Source: an uncultured Collinsella sp. (GTDB lineage Bacteria > Actinomycetota > Coriobacteriia > Coriobacteriales > Coriobacteriaceae). Taken from it: DNA of 15,706 nucleotides. Below the pieces are notes generated by a model. That model searched no databases, was not told the origin of the DNA, and was given only the letters and a program-made list of their open reading frames with translations. Where the stretch lies: contig CABVAS010000017.1 in assembly GCA_902496375.1 (NCBI GenBank), positions 1 to 15,706 of the forward strand, written 5' to 3'. This document shows positions 1 to 6,303 of the stretch, piece by piece. The position numbers and the translations under genes were made by a program. Every line of letters begins with the position of its first letter. Within the stretch, counting starts at the first letter, position 1.

Positions 1-1
1 C

Positions 2-46
2 GAGGCCGAGCGCAAAATGGATTCTAAAAAACACCTTGCCAAATAG
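2..46 (+). CDS. Possible C-terminal end of a plus-strand gene entering from the left
   Basis: The frame starting at base 2 reads EAERKMDSKKHLAK and then TAG at 44-46. It is open to the window edge and is followed 14 bases later by a strong hairpin, which is the spacing expected for a gene end. Only 14 residues are visible, so no function can be given. Another frame also closes within 27 bases, so chance is a real possibility. Confidence 0.3.
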   Translation, partial: EAERKMDSKKHLAK

Positions 47-60
47 GAGCGTCAGACCAG

Positions 61-105
61 AAACGCCCCCGTTCGTAGCTCCGAAGGAGCAGAACGGGGG
101 CGTTT
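61..105. terminator. Bidirectional hairpin terminator between convergent transcripts
   Basis: A perfect 14-bp inverted repeat pairs 61-74 (AAACGCCCCCGTTC) with 92-105. A smaller hairpin, GCTCC-GAA-GGAGC, fills the loop at 78-90. The stem ends in AAA/TTT on either strand, so it can work in both directions. It would end pta from the right and the possible plus-strand gene from the left. The U-run is short (3), so efficiency is uncertain. Confidence 0.75.
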
Positions 106-163
106 CATTGGTCGAGGACGTTTTCAGGGGTTAGCCCGTACGGCCTTCGGGCGAGTGCGTACG

Positions 164-1144
164 CTACTCAGCCATCTGAGCCTGGACGGCGGTGATGGCC
201 ACGACACCCACGATGTCGTCAGCAGAGCAGCCGCGCGACAGATCGTTGACCGGCTTGGCGATGCCCTGCAGGATGGGGCCGTAGGCGTCGGCGCCGGCGA
301 AGCGCTGGACCAGCTTGTAGCCGATGTTGCCGGCCTCGAGGTCGGGGAACACGAGCACGTTGGCCTTGCCGGCAACGGAGGAGCCGGGAGCCTTGAGCTG
401 GGCGACAGTGGGGACGATAGCGGCATCGAGCTGCAGGTCGCCGTCGATGGCGAGCTCGGGAGCCTTCTCCTTGCAGAACTTTACGGCCTCTTGGACCTTC
501 TTGGCGACCTCGCCGCCGGCGGAGCCCATGGTGGAGTAGGAGAGCATGGCCACGTGCGGCTCAACGTTGCCCATGAAGGTGGACCAGGAGTGAGCGGAGG
601 CGATGGCGATCTCGGAGAGCTCGTCGGAGGACGGGTTGATGTTGAGGCCGCAGTCGGCGAAGATCAGCGTGCCGTCGGTGCCGAACTGCGGGGTGTCGGT
701 GCACATCACGAAGAAGGCCGAGACCAGCTTGGTGCCCGGGGCGGTCTTGAGGATCTGAAGTGCAGGGCGCAGGGTGTCGGCGGTGGAGTGGCAGGCGCCG
801 GAGACCAGGCCGTCGGCGTCGCCCATCTTGACCATCATGGTGCCAAAGTAGGTGGCGTCCATCACCTGGGCGCGAGCCTGCTCGATGGTAACGCCCTTCT
901 TGGCGCGGAGCTCAGCAAACTTCTGCGCATACTCCTCGTGCTTCTCGGCATTGCGCGGGTCGATGACGGTAGCGCCGGGAACGTTGATCTCGTCGGGGTT
1001 GCCCAGGATGACGATCTTTGCCAGGCCCTCCTCGATGATTTTGGTGGCCGCGACGATAGTGCGCGGATCCTCGCCCTCGGGCAGGACGATCGTCTTAAGG
1101 TCGGCCTTGGCGGCAGACTTCATACGGTTTAGGAAATCGCTCAT
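164..1144 (-). CDS. pta: Phosphate acetyltransferase
   Basis: This cytoplasmic enzyme converts acetyl-CoA and phosphate to acetyl phosphate and CoA. It feeds acetate kinase for ATP in fermentation and runs in reverse for acetate use. The 326-residue product has the length of the short, single-domain PTA_PTB class, without the regulatory N-terminal part of E. coli Pta. Family signatures are visible: LPEGEDPRT near residue 21, GDADGLVSGACHSTADTLRP around 108-127, and a C-terminal block with NVLVFPDLEAGNIGYKL and RFAGADAYGPILQG. The ATG at 1142-1144 has a good AAGGAG a few bases upstream. Divergent from glf. A hairpin terminator follows the stop, so acetate kinase is not immediately co-transcribed within this window. 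Identity is secure from sequence motifs; the physiological direction is inferred. Confidence 0.96.
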   Translation of the reverse strand: MSDFLNRMKSAAKADLKTIVLPEGEDPRTIVAATKIIEEGLAKIVILGNPDEINVPGATVIDPRNAEKHEEYAQKFAELRAKKGVTIEQARAQVMDATYFGTMMVKMGDADGLVSGACHSTADTLRPALQILKTAPGTKLVSAFFVMCTDTPQFGTDGTLIFADCGLNINPSSDELSEIAIASAHSWSTFMGNVEPHVAMLSYSTMGSAGGEVAKKVQEAVKFCKEKAPELAIDGDLQLDAAIVPTVAQLKAPGSSVAGKANVLVFPDLEAGNIGYKLVQRFAGADAYGPILQGIAKPVNDLSRGCSADDIVGVVAITAVQAQMAE

Positions 1145-1197
1145 GTTACTCCTTACAAGCGTTTCGCTAAGCTCCAGGCACCCGGCTGTTCACGAAT

Positions 1198-1218
1198 AAA
1201 CCCGCTGCTAGCGGGTTT
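1198..1218. terminator. Compact hairpin in the pta leader, terminator or attenuator-like
   Basis: A perfect 9-bp inverted repeat, AAACCCGCT-GCT-AGCGGGTTT, lies 53 bases upstream of the pta start. If pta is transcribed from the TATAAT box near 1272-1277, this hairpin sits inside its 5' untranslated leader. It could attenuate pta or insulate the divergent promoters. The run after the stem is not T-rich beyond TTT, so simple termination is not certain. Confidence 0.5.
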
Positions 1219-1271
1219 ACCTTTCAATTATGTACGCCGCGGTGCTTGAGCTTTCCTTGTGTGGCAAGCTC

Positions 1272-1297
1272 ATTATAGGACGCATTAGCGCTATAAT
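1272..1297. promoter_or_regulatory. Candidate divergent promoter: palindrome with a TATAAT box on each strand
   Basis: ATTATAG at 1272-1278 and CTATAAT at 1291-1297 form a perfect inverted repeat. This places a consensus -10 hexamer TATAAT on the plus strand at 1292-1297, facing glf, and on the minus strand at 1272-1277, facing pta. No good TTGACA-like -35 is seen at 16-18 bp from either box, so an activator may be needed or the boxes may be chance. Confidence 0.4.
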
Positions 1298-1313
1298 CGC
1301 TCTGATAAATATG

Positions 1314-1361
1314 TCTCGAAGAATGTTCGAGAAAAGCCCAGCTAACGAGCCCGTGGCTTTT
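1314..1361 (+). promoter_or_regulatory. Tandem stem-loops in the glf leader
   Basis: The first hairpin is a perfect 7-bp stem, TCTCGAA-GAATG-TTCGAGA (1314-1332). It is followed at once by AAAGCC (1333-1338) pairing with GGCTTT (1355-1360) and ending in a T-run. The second stem finishes four bases before the AAGGAG ribosome site at 1365-1370. The layout resembles an attenuator or a translational control leader. No known riboswitch was recognised. Confidence 0.4.
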
Positions 1362-1375
1362 GACAAGGAGTATCG

Positions 1376-2578
1376 ATGCAGATTACCTCAGGCCTGCCTG
1401 AAGGCTTTAACGCCGGCGCGTACGACATGATTGTCGTCGGTGCTGGATATGCCGGTGCCGTTTGCGCCCGCCGTCTTGCCGAGACCATCGGCTATCGTGT
1501 TGCCGTTTTGGAGCGCCGTAGCCACATTGCGGGCAATGCCTATGACTGCACTGACGAGGCCGGAATCCTGATCCACGAGTACGGTCCGCATATCTATCAC
1601 ACCTTTAACGAGCGCGTGCACAATTTCCTGTCGCGCTTTACCAAGTGGACGGATTATCAGCACAAGGTGCTCGCCAACATCAACGGTACCCTTATGCCCG
1701 TGCCCTTCAACCATGCGAGTCTCAAGCTCGCCTTTGGTGACGAGCGCGGCGAGGAGCTGTATCAGAAGCTCGTGGAGACCTTTGGCAAGGATGTCAAGGT
1801 GCCCATTATGGAGCTGCGTAAGAAGAACGACCCGGATCTTGCCGAGGTCGCCGATTACGTCTACGAGAACGTCTTTTTACATTACACCATGAAGCAGTGG
1901 GGCCAGACGCCCGATCAGATCGATCCCTCGATCACCGGCCGCGTTCCCGTCTTTGTGGGCGATGATGACCGCTACTTCCCGCAAGCTCCCTTCCAGGGCA
2001 TGCCGCAGGAGGGCTACACGGCGCTCTTTGAGCACATGCTCGACCACGACCTGATCGACGTGTTCTGCGACGTGGACGCCCGTGACCTCTTTGAAATCGA
2101 CGAGACTACCGTCAAGATCGACGGCAAGGTCTATGGTGGCGAGATCGTCTACACCGGTCCGCTCGATGAGCTGTTCAATCTCGATCTGGGCGCGCTACCG
2201 TACCGCACGCTCGACATGAAGTTCGAGACGCTCGATATGGACCAGTTCCAGCCCGTGGGCACCGTCAACTACACCACGAGCGAGGACTACACGCGCATTA
2301 CCGAGTTCAAGAACATGACCGGTCAGATCCTGCCCGGCAAGACCACCATCATGAAGGAGTATTCCAAGGCCTATACGCCCGGCTCGGGCGAGACGCCGTA
2401 CTACGCCATTCTTGAGCCCGAGAACCGTGAGCTCTATGAGCGCTATCTTGAGCGCGTCCAGAACCTGACGAACTTCCACCCGGTGGGTCGTCTGGCCGAG
2501 TATCGTTACTACGATATGGACGCTGTGACCAATTCCGCCCTCGATCTTTCGGATGAGATTATCGCCTGCCATGCATAA
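1376..2578 (+). CDS. glf: UDP-galactopyranose mutase
   Basis: This flavoenzyme interconverts UDP-galactopyranose and UDP-galactofuranose in the cytoplasm, supplying galactofuranose for cell-surface glycans. The 400-residue product has the N-terminal FAD-binding Rossmann signature MIVVGAGYAGAV (glycine motif at 22-27), the ERRSHIAGNAYD segment near 46-57, the family motif GPHIYHT at 70-76, and the typical C-terminal GRLAEYRYYDMDAV block. It carries a 15-residue N-terminal extension before the Rossmann strand. The ATG at 1376 is preferred because AAGGAG lies 5 bases upstream; the internal ATG at 1427 has no ribosome site. The next gene starts inside its last codons, so the two are surely co-translated. 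A galactofuranose-containing polymer is the inferred product. Confidence 0.96.
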   Translation: MQITSGLPEGFNAGAYDMIVVGAGYAGAVCARRLAETIGYRVAVLERRSHIAGNAYDCTDEAGILIHEYGPHIYHTFNERVHNFLSRFTKWTDYQHKVLANINGTLMPVPFNHASLKLAFGDERGEELYQKLVETFGKDVKVPIMELRKKNDPDLAEVADYVYENVFLHYTMKQWGQTPDQIDPSITGRVPVFVGDDDRYFPQAPFQGMPQEGYTALFEHMLDHDLIDVFCDVDARDLFEIDETTVKIDGKVYGGEIVYTGPLDELFNLDLGALPYRTLDMKFETLDMDQFQPVGTVNYTTSEDYTRITEFKNMTGQILPGKTTIMKEYSKAYTPGSGETPYYAILEPENRELYERYLERVQNLTNFHPVGRLAEYRYYDMDAVTNSALDLSDEIIACHA

Positions 2579-3602
2579 AGTCATAACATTCGGTATTCCC
2601 TCGTATAACGCCGCCAAGGACATGGACCATTGCATCACCTCCATCTTGGAGGGGAGCAATTACGCCACCGATATCGAGATTATCGTAGTGGACGACGGCT
2701 CCAAGGACGAGACGGCCGATAAGGCCGACGAGTGGGAGGCACGTTATCCCGGTATCATTCGCGCGGTGCACCAGGAGAACGGCGGCCACGGTATTGCCGT
2801 CCTTTCGGGTCTGCGCGAGGCACAGGGCACCTACTACAAGGTCGTCGACTCGGATGACTGGCTCGATGCTGCGGCTCTTTCGACTATGCTGTCGATTCTG
2901 CGTGGCTTTGAAGAGCGTGACCAGCGCGTTGACCTGTTTATCTCGAACTACGTGTACGAGAAGGTTTACGAGGGCACGCATACCGCTATTGGCTACAAAT
3001 TTGCCCTGCCGCGCAAAAAGATCTTTTCCTGGGATCAGATCGGTCATTTCCGCCTGGACCAGAACCTACTCATGCACAGCCTGTGCTATCGCACGGATGT
3101 GCTGCGCGAGTCCAACCTTCCCATGCCGCCGCACACGTTCTATGTGGACAACATCTACGCCTACGTGCCGCTGCCGCGTTGCAAGACCATGTACTACGCC
3201 GACATCGACCTCTATCGCTACTTTATCGGTCGCGAGGGCCAGAGTGTCAACGAGGCCACGATGGTCAAGCGTCTGGACCAGCAGTTCCGTGTGACGCGCA
3301 TCATGATGGAGTCGTACCACCTGTACAGCGATGTTGAGTCGTCGCGTCTGCGCTCGTACATGATGGGCTATTTCACCATGATGATGGCGATCTGCTCGGT
3401 GCTCACCAAGCTTTCCGAGGAAGATTGCGCCGACGAGCGCCTAAAGACGCTGTGGAATGATTTGAAGGCCTACGACGAGCGCATGTATCGTCGTGCCCGC
3501 TACGGCGTGGTCGGGTTCTTCACCAATCTGCGCGGACGGGCCGGAGACAAAACCACACTCGGCCTATACCGTCTTGCCTCAAAGATCTTCAAATTCAACT
3601 AG
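2571..3602 (+). CDS. Family 2 (GT-A) glycosyltransferase
   Basis: A 343-residue transferase predicted to move a sugar from a nucleotide-sugar donor in building a surface polysaccharide. The N-terminal GT-A fold is clear: ITFGIPSYNA at the start, IEIIVVDDGS (about 36-44), and a DSDDWLD metal-binding DxD motif at 93-99. The C-terminal half is less conserved and ends in YRLASKIFKFN. No membrane segment is seen. The start is set at 2571 because it begins directly before the first strand and overlaps the glf stop by 8 bases; an in-frame ATG at 2553 would add six residues and has no better ribosome site. Pairing with glf makes a galactofuranosyl or galactosyl step likely, but the donor is inferred. 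A tail resembling its own lies on the opposite strand at 3749-3827. Confidence 0.9.
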   Translation: MHKVITFGIPSYNAAKDMDHCITSILEGSNYATDIEIIVVDDGSKDETADKADEWEARYPGIIRAVHQENGGHGIAVLSGLREAQGTYYKVVDSDDWLDAAALSTMLSILRGFEERDQRVDLFISNYVYEKVYEGTHTAIGYKFALPRKKIFSWDQIGHFRLDQNLLMHSLCYRTDVLRESNLPMPPHTFYVDNIYAYVPLPRCKTMYYADIDLYRYFIGREGQSVNEATMVKRLDQQFRVTRIMMESYHLYSDVESSRLRSYMMGYFTMMMAICSVLTKLSEEDCADERLKTLWNDLKAYDERMYRRARYGVVGFFTNLRGRAGDKTTLGLYRLASKIFKFN

Positions 3603-3634
3603 CTGCCGAGTAATCGCTGCTGATAGGTTGACTG

Positions 3635-3744
3635 GGCCCCTTGGCCTTTAGTTTGCTACTGCGAACAGTCCTGCTCGCACGGAAAGCACATTAAGTGCTT
3701 TCCGGCTCGTGCGGAACTTGTATCAAACTAAAGGCCAAGGGGCC
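3635..3744 (+). repeat. Long hairpin element, copy A (3' of the glycosyltransferase)
   Basis: A perfect 20-bp outer inverted repeat pairs 3635-3654 with 3725-3744. Inside, a perfect 9-bp stem GGAAAGCAC (3681-3689) / GTGCTTTCC (3695-3703) closes an ATTAA loop. The outer arm itself contains GGCC-CCTT-GGCC followed by TTTAGTTT, a mini-terminator shape on each strand. It starts 32 bases after the glycosyltransferase stop. Its core is a copy of the core at 3838-3962, in the same orientation relative to the preceding gene. Probable roles are transcript end, 3' untranslated structured RNA, or a small palindromic mobile repeat. Confidence 0.85.
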
Positions 3745-3748
3745 TCTG

Positions 3749-3827
3749 CTATAAGAATCGATTGTCAGGCTGCCTGAATTTGAAGATCTTCGACGCGCGG
3801 TACACAGGGGCCTGGGCTGAAAAGAGT
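3749..3827 (-). pseudogene. Fossil 3' end of a second glycosyltransferase gene
   Basis: Read on the minus strand, one frame gives VYRASKIFKF followed by a short divergent tail and TAG at 3749-3751. The intact glycosyltransferase on the other strand ends LYRLASKIFKF. The nucleotide differences are mostly synonymous (GCC/GCG, TCA/TCG, AAA/AAG) plus one codon deletion, which is the pattern of old coding sequence. Upstream the similarity fades quickly and there is no start. It lies between the two hairpin elements, pointing at the intact gene. The match is short, so an ancestral shared tail segment rather than a whole lost gene cannot be excluded. Confidence 0.5.
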
Positions 3828-3837
3828 CTGGTTGGTA

Positions 3838-3962
3838 GGTTGCCCGGTGGGGCTTGGTTATGTTTGTCGCGAGTTCCGCACGAGCCGAAGAGCACTTAAT
3901 GTGCTCTTCGTGCGAGCCAGGACTGTAGAGCAGCAAACATAACCAAGCCCCACCGGGCAACC
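3838..3962 (-). repeat. Long hairpin element, copy B (3' of the P1 peptidase)
   Basis: A perfect 28-bp outer inverted repeat pairs 3838-3865 with 3935-3962. The inner perfect 9-bp stem is GAAGAGCAC (3887-3895) / GTGCTCTTC (3901-3909), with a TTAAT loop on the plus strand. Read on the minus strand, the core matches copy A: CAGTCCT, GCTCGCAC, the ATTAA loop, then GGCTCGTGCGGAACT. The outer arms share no evident sequence with copy A beyond the inner GTTT/AAAC ends. It begins 12 bases after the peptidase stop codon and probably ends that transcript. The outer arm also contains GCCC-GGTG-GGGC followed by a T-rich run. Confidence 0.85.
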
Positions 3963-3974
3963 GGTCAGGTTAGG

Positions 3975-4976
3975 CTACTTCGCGGCGCCGGGGATGCCGT
4001 GGGAGGTTTTGGCGGTTTTGGCTCCGTTTACGATGGCGGTTCCCAAGGCCCTTACGGCGAGCATGCCCAGCAGGTCTAGGGGAACGGCGGCGCTTGCCTG
4101 GGCGCCCAGTTTGCCGCTGGCGAGGGTGTAGATGGTGTCGCCGTCGTTGGTGGTGTGCGTGGGACGGATGGCGTGTGCGTAGGCGTCTGCGGCCATCTGG
4201 GAGACCTTGGTGGCTTGTGCCTTAGTGAGTTCCACGTTGGTGACGATGCAGCTGATGGTGGTGTTGGTGCGGTCGAGCGGCATCTGCATGGATCCGGCGG
4301 CGGCAAAGGCTGCGAGTTCCATGTCGACGATCTGGTCGCTATCGGCCGCGGCGCGCATACCGGCGACCCACTCGCCGGTGAAGGGGTCGACAACGTTGCC
4401 GCAGGCGTTGACCGAGACCACGGCGCCCACCTTGATGGGGCCGAGTGCCACGGCGGCAGCTCCAAGGCCGGCCTTCATGCAGGTGGCGGGCCCCATGAGC
4501 TTACCCACGGTGGCGCCCGTGCCGGCGCCTACGTTGCCCTGTTCGAGCTTGGTGGGGGTGTGGTCGAGTGCTTCGCACACGGCGGCGATGCCGGCCTCAA
4601 TGTCGGGGCGCACGGTGGGGTCGCCAAAGGCAAGGTCGAAGATGCAGCTGGAGCACACGATAGGCACCTGCGTGGGGCCGACGGGAAGGCCGATGCCGCG
4701 GCTCTCAAGCTCGCGAGCGACGCCGCTTGCAGCCTCGAGGCCAAAGGCCGATCCGCCCGAAAGGCAGACGGCGTGGACCTTGTCGACGGTGTTCTCAGGT
4801 CGCAGCAGGTCGGTTTCGCGCGAAGCGGGAGCACCGCCGCGAACGTCAACACCGCCGGTGGCGCCCTCGGGTGCCACGATTACGGTGCAACCGGTGCCGG
4901 CCTCCTCGTCCGTATAGTTGCCATAGCAAAAGCCATCGACATCGCAGACGTCAATGGCCTCGAGCAGTGTATCCAT
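3975..4976 (-). CDS. P1 family peptidase (DmpA/NylC-type N-terminal nucleophile hydrolase)
   Basis: Members of this family are self-cleaving hydrolases acting on N-terminal residues of peptides or on amide oligomers; examples are the DmpA aminopeptidase and the NylC nylon-oligomer hydrolase. The 333-residue product shows the family blocks: TGCTVIVAPEGATGGVDVRGGAP near 28-50, CLSGGSAFGLEAASGV near 71-86, GNVGAGTGATVGK near 147-159, and TNTTISCIVTNVELTKAQA at 237-255. The Asn-Thr pair at 238-239 is the likely autoproteolysis point, giving a new N-terminal Thr nucleophile. No signal peptide is visible, so it acts in the cytoplasm. The ATG is preceded by AGGAG at good spacing. A 101-base gap separates it from maf upstream. 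The substrate is unknown. Confidence 0.9.
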   Translation of the reverse strand: MDTLLEAIDVCDVDGFCYGNYTDEEAGTGCTVIVAPEGATGGVDVRGGAPASRETDLLRPENTVDKVHAVCLSGGSAFGLEAASGVARELESRGIGLPVGPTQVPIVCSSCIFDLAFGDPTVRPDIEAGIAAVCEALDHTPTKLEQGNVGAGTGATVGKLMGPATCMKAGLGAAAVALGPIKVGAVVSVNACGNVVDPFTGEWVAGMRAAADSDQIVDMELAAFAAAGSMQMPLDRTNTTISCIVTNVELTKAQATKVSQMAADAYAHAIRPTHTTNDGDTIYTLASGKLGAQASAAVPLDLLGMLAVRALGTAIVNGAKTAKTSHGIPGAAK

Positions 4977-5077
4977 GTTTAACTCCTATCGGTTTTCCGC
5001 CGCGCCTTGTGCCCGGTCGGGATCCGTACGGTACGCCAAAATTGTAGGCGCCGGGGGATACCCAGCGCCAGATGCAA

Positions 5078-5659
5078 TTACGAGAGTTTTTGAATCGCGC
5101 GCGCGACGCGGGCGATGGGTAGGCCCACCACGTTATAGAAGTCGCCCGAAATATCGTGCACGAGCATGCGTCCTCCTGTGCCCTGAATGCCGTAGGCGCC
5201 GGCCTTGTCCATGGGCTCACCCGAGGCGACGTAGTGCTCGATCTGCTCGTCGGTGAGCTCGTAGAACGTCACGTCGGTCGCATCGACAAAGGACAGGCTT
5301 TCGGCGGCATGCGGGGCGGCCGTATCGCCTGCCTTAACGATGCAGACGCCGGTTGCGACCTGGTGCGTGCGGCCCGAAAGCTCACGGAGCATAGTGCGCG
5401 CCTCGTCCTCGGTTGCCGGCTTGCCCAGAATCTTGCCGTCAAAGGTGACGATGGTGTCGGCCGCGACCGTCAGCTCATTGGGCTCGGCATACTCGGCAGC
5501 AACGGCAGCCGCCTTGGCGCGTGCCAAGCGCTCGACAAGCGTGAGCGGGGCCTCGCCATCAAAGGGCGTTTCGTCGATATCCGCGGGAATCACGCGAATG
5601 TTGTAGCCTGCCTCGCGCATCAGCTCTATGCGGCGCGGCGATTGCGAAGCCAAAATCAT
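5078..5659 (-). CDS. maf: Maf family nucleoside triphosphate pyrophosphatase
   Basis: A house-cleaning enzyme that hydrolyses dTTP, UTP or modified nucleotides to the monophosphate and pyrophosphate; the family is also linked to arrest of septum formation. The 193-residue product has the N-terminal ASQSPRR phosphate-binding signature at 4-10, the AADTIV block with catalytic Asp68, SGRTHQVATGV near 95-105, and DKAGAYGIQG near 151-160. The length is normal. Its start codon overlaps the stop of the upstream DJ-1-like gene as ATGA, so translation is probably coupled. The dTTP/UTP subclass is suggested by the overall signature but is not proven. Confidence 0.94.
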   Translation of the reverse strand: MILASQSPRRIELMREAGYNIRVIPADIDETPFDGEAPLTLVERLARAKAAAVAAEYAEPNELTVAADTIVTFDGKILGKPATEDEARTMLRELSGRTHQVATGVCIVKAGDTAAPHAAESLSFVDATDVTFYELTDEQIEHYVASGEPMDKAGAYGIQGTGGRMLVHDISGDFYNVVGLPIARVARAIQKLS

Positions 5660-6198
5660 AGTTGGATGCCCTCGGCGACCTTCTCGACGGCCTTGTCGCC
5701 GGCGAGCGTGCGCAGCAGCTCCAATGCAAAGGGGAGGGACTGTGCCATGCCGCTGGCAGTGATGATGTTGCCGTCTTGCGTGACCTTCTCGCCGGTATAG
5801 GCGCCTTCGGGGAAGCTTTTCTCAAAGCCAGGGAAGCACGTGGCATGGCGCCCCTCGAGCAGGTCGAGCTCGCCCAGGATAAACGGGGCGGCGCAGATGG
5901 CGGCGACGTGCTTGGTTGCGGCGAACTCGCAGACCACGTCGCAGACGCGCTGATCTGCGCGCAGGTTGGTGGCACCGGGCAGGCCGCCGGGCAGCACGAC
6001 GCAGTCGTACTCGTCAAAGTTGATCTCATCAAAGAGCGCATCGCAGGTCACGGGGATCTGCAGCGAGCTTACGACCTCGCGCGTGGGCATGATCGAGACG
6101 AGCGTGGCACGCACGCCGCCGCGACGCATGACGTCGACCATGGTCAGGCATTCAATCGTTTCAAAGCCATCGGCGGCGAGAACGGCAACGCTGGGCAT
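5656..6198 (-). CDS. DJ-1/PfpI family protein
   Basis: A flavodoxin-like protein of the DJ-1/ThiJ/PfpI superfamily, whose members act as glyoxalase or deglycase, chaperone or redox sensor. The 180-residue product has Glu16 and Cys102 at the positions of human DJ-1 Glu18 and Cys106, the latter in the nucleophile elbow VAAICAAP, together with the VVLPGGLPGA block near 67-76. The start at 6198 is chosen because AAGGAA stands 6 bases upstream and the protein then begins MPSVAVLAADGFETIE, directly at the first strand; a longer frame adding eight residues lacks a ribosome site. It is the first gene of a two-gene coupled unit with maf. The exact activity cannot be read from sequence. Confidence 0.9.
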   Translation of the reverse strand: MPSVAVLAADGFETIECLTMVDVMRRGGVRATLVSIMPTREVVSSLQIPVTCDALFDEINFDEYDCVVLPGGLPGATNLRADQRVCDVVCEFAATKHVAAICAAPFILGELDLLEGRHATCFPGFEKSFPEGAYTGEKVTQDGNIITASGMAQSLPFALELLRTLAGDKAVEKVAEGIQL

Positions 6199-6234
6199 GA
6201 GGGTTCCTTTCATAGGCGGCATACAATTAGCCGT

Positions 6235-6262
6235 CTTATACCCCGAAGACCTCCGCTTGCCA
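6235..6262 (-). promoter_or_regulatory. Weak candidate promoter for the DJ-1-maf unit
   Basis: On the minus strand TGGCAA (6257-6262) and TATAAG (6235-6240) are separated by 16 bp and point at the DJ-1-like gene. The -10 is good and the -35 is poor. No convincing terminator for the upstream methyltransferase gene is seen in this 105-base gap, so read-through is also possible. Confidence 0.33.
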
Positions 6263-6303
6263 CGCTCGATTTCCCAATGATTTTCTGAGCAATGATTAAG
6301 CGG

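Noticed and set aside
155..1132. A 325-codon plus-strand frame across pta
   Set aside because: The product is Gly/Asp/Val/Leu-rich without any motif, and it is the antisense shadow of a clear phosphate acetyltransferase.
3691..3960. An 89-codon minus-strand frame crossing both long hairpins
   Set aside because: It runs through the inverted repeats, has no ribosome site, and lies in a different frame from the fossil glycosyltransferase tail.
3635..3962. Integron attC sites as an explanation of the long hairpins
   Set aside because: The required GTTRRRY and RYYYAAC core sites are absent, pairing is perfect rather than having extrahelical bases, and no integrase is present.
4155..4982. A 275-codon plus-strand frame opposite the P1 peptidase
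   Set aside because: Antisense shadow with a biased Gly/Ala/His composition and no start signal.
4977..5077. A TACAAT -10 before the P1 peptidase on the minus strand (near 5041-5046)
   Set aside because: No acceptable -35 at 16-18 bp; the gene may simply be read from the DJ-1-maf transcript.
6275..6297. Direct repeat CAATGATT twice, 15 bases apart, after the methyltransferase gene
   Set aside because: Eight AT-rich bases in a short gap with no supporting structure; likely chance.
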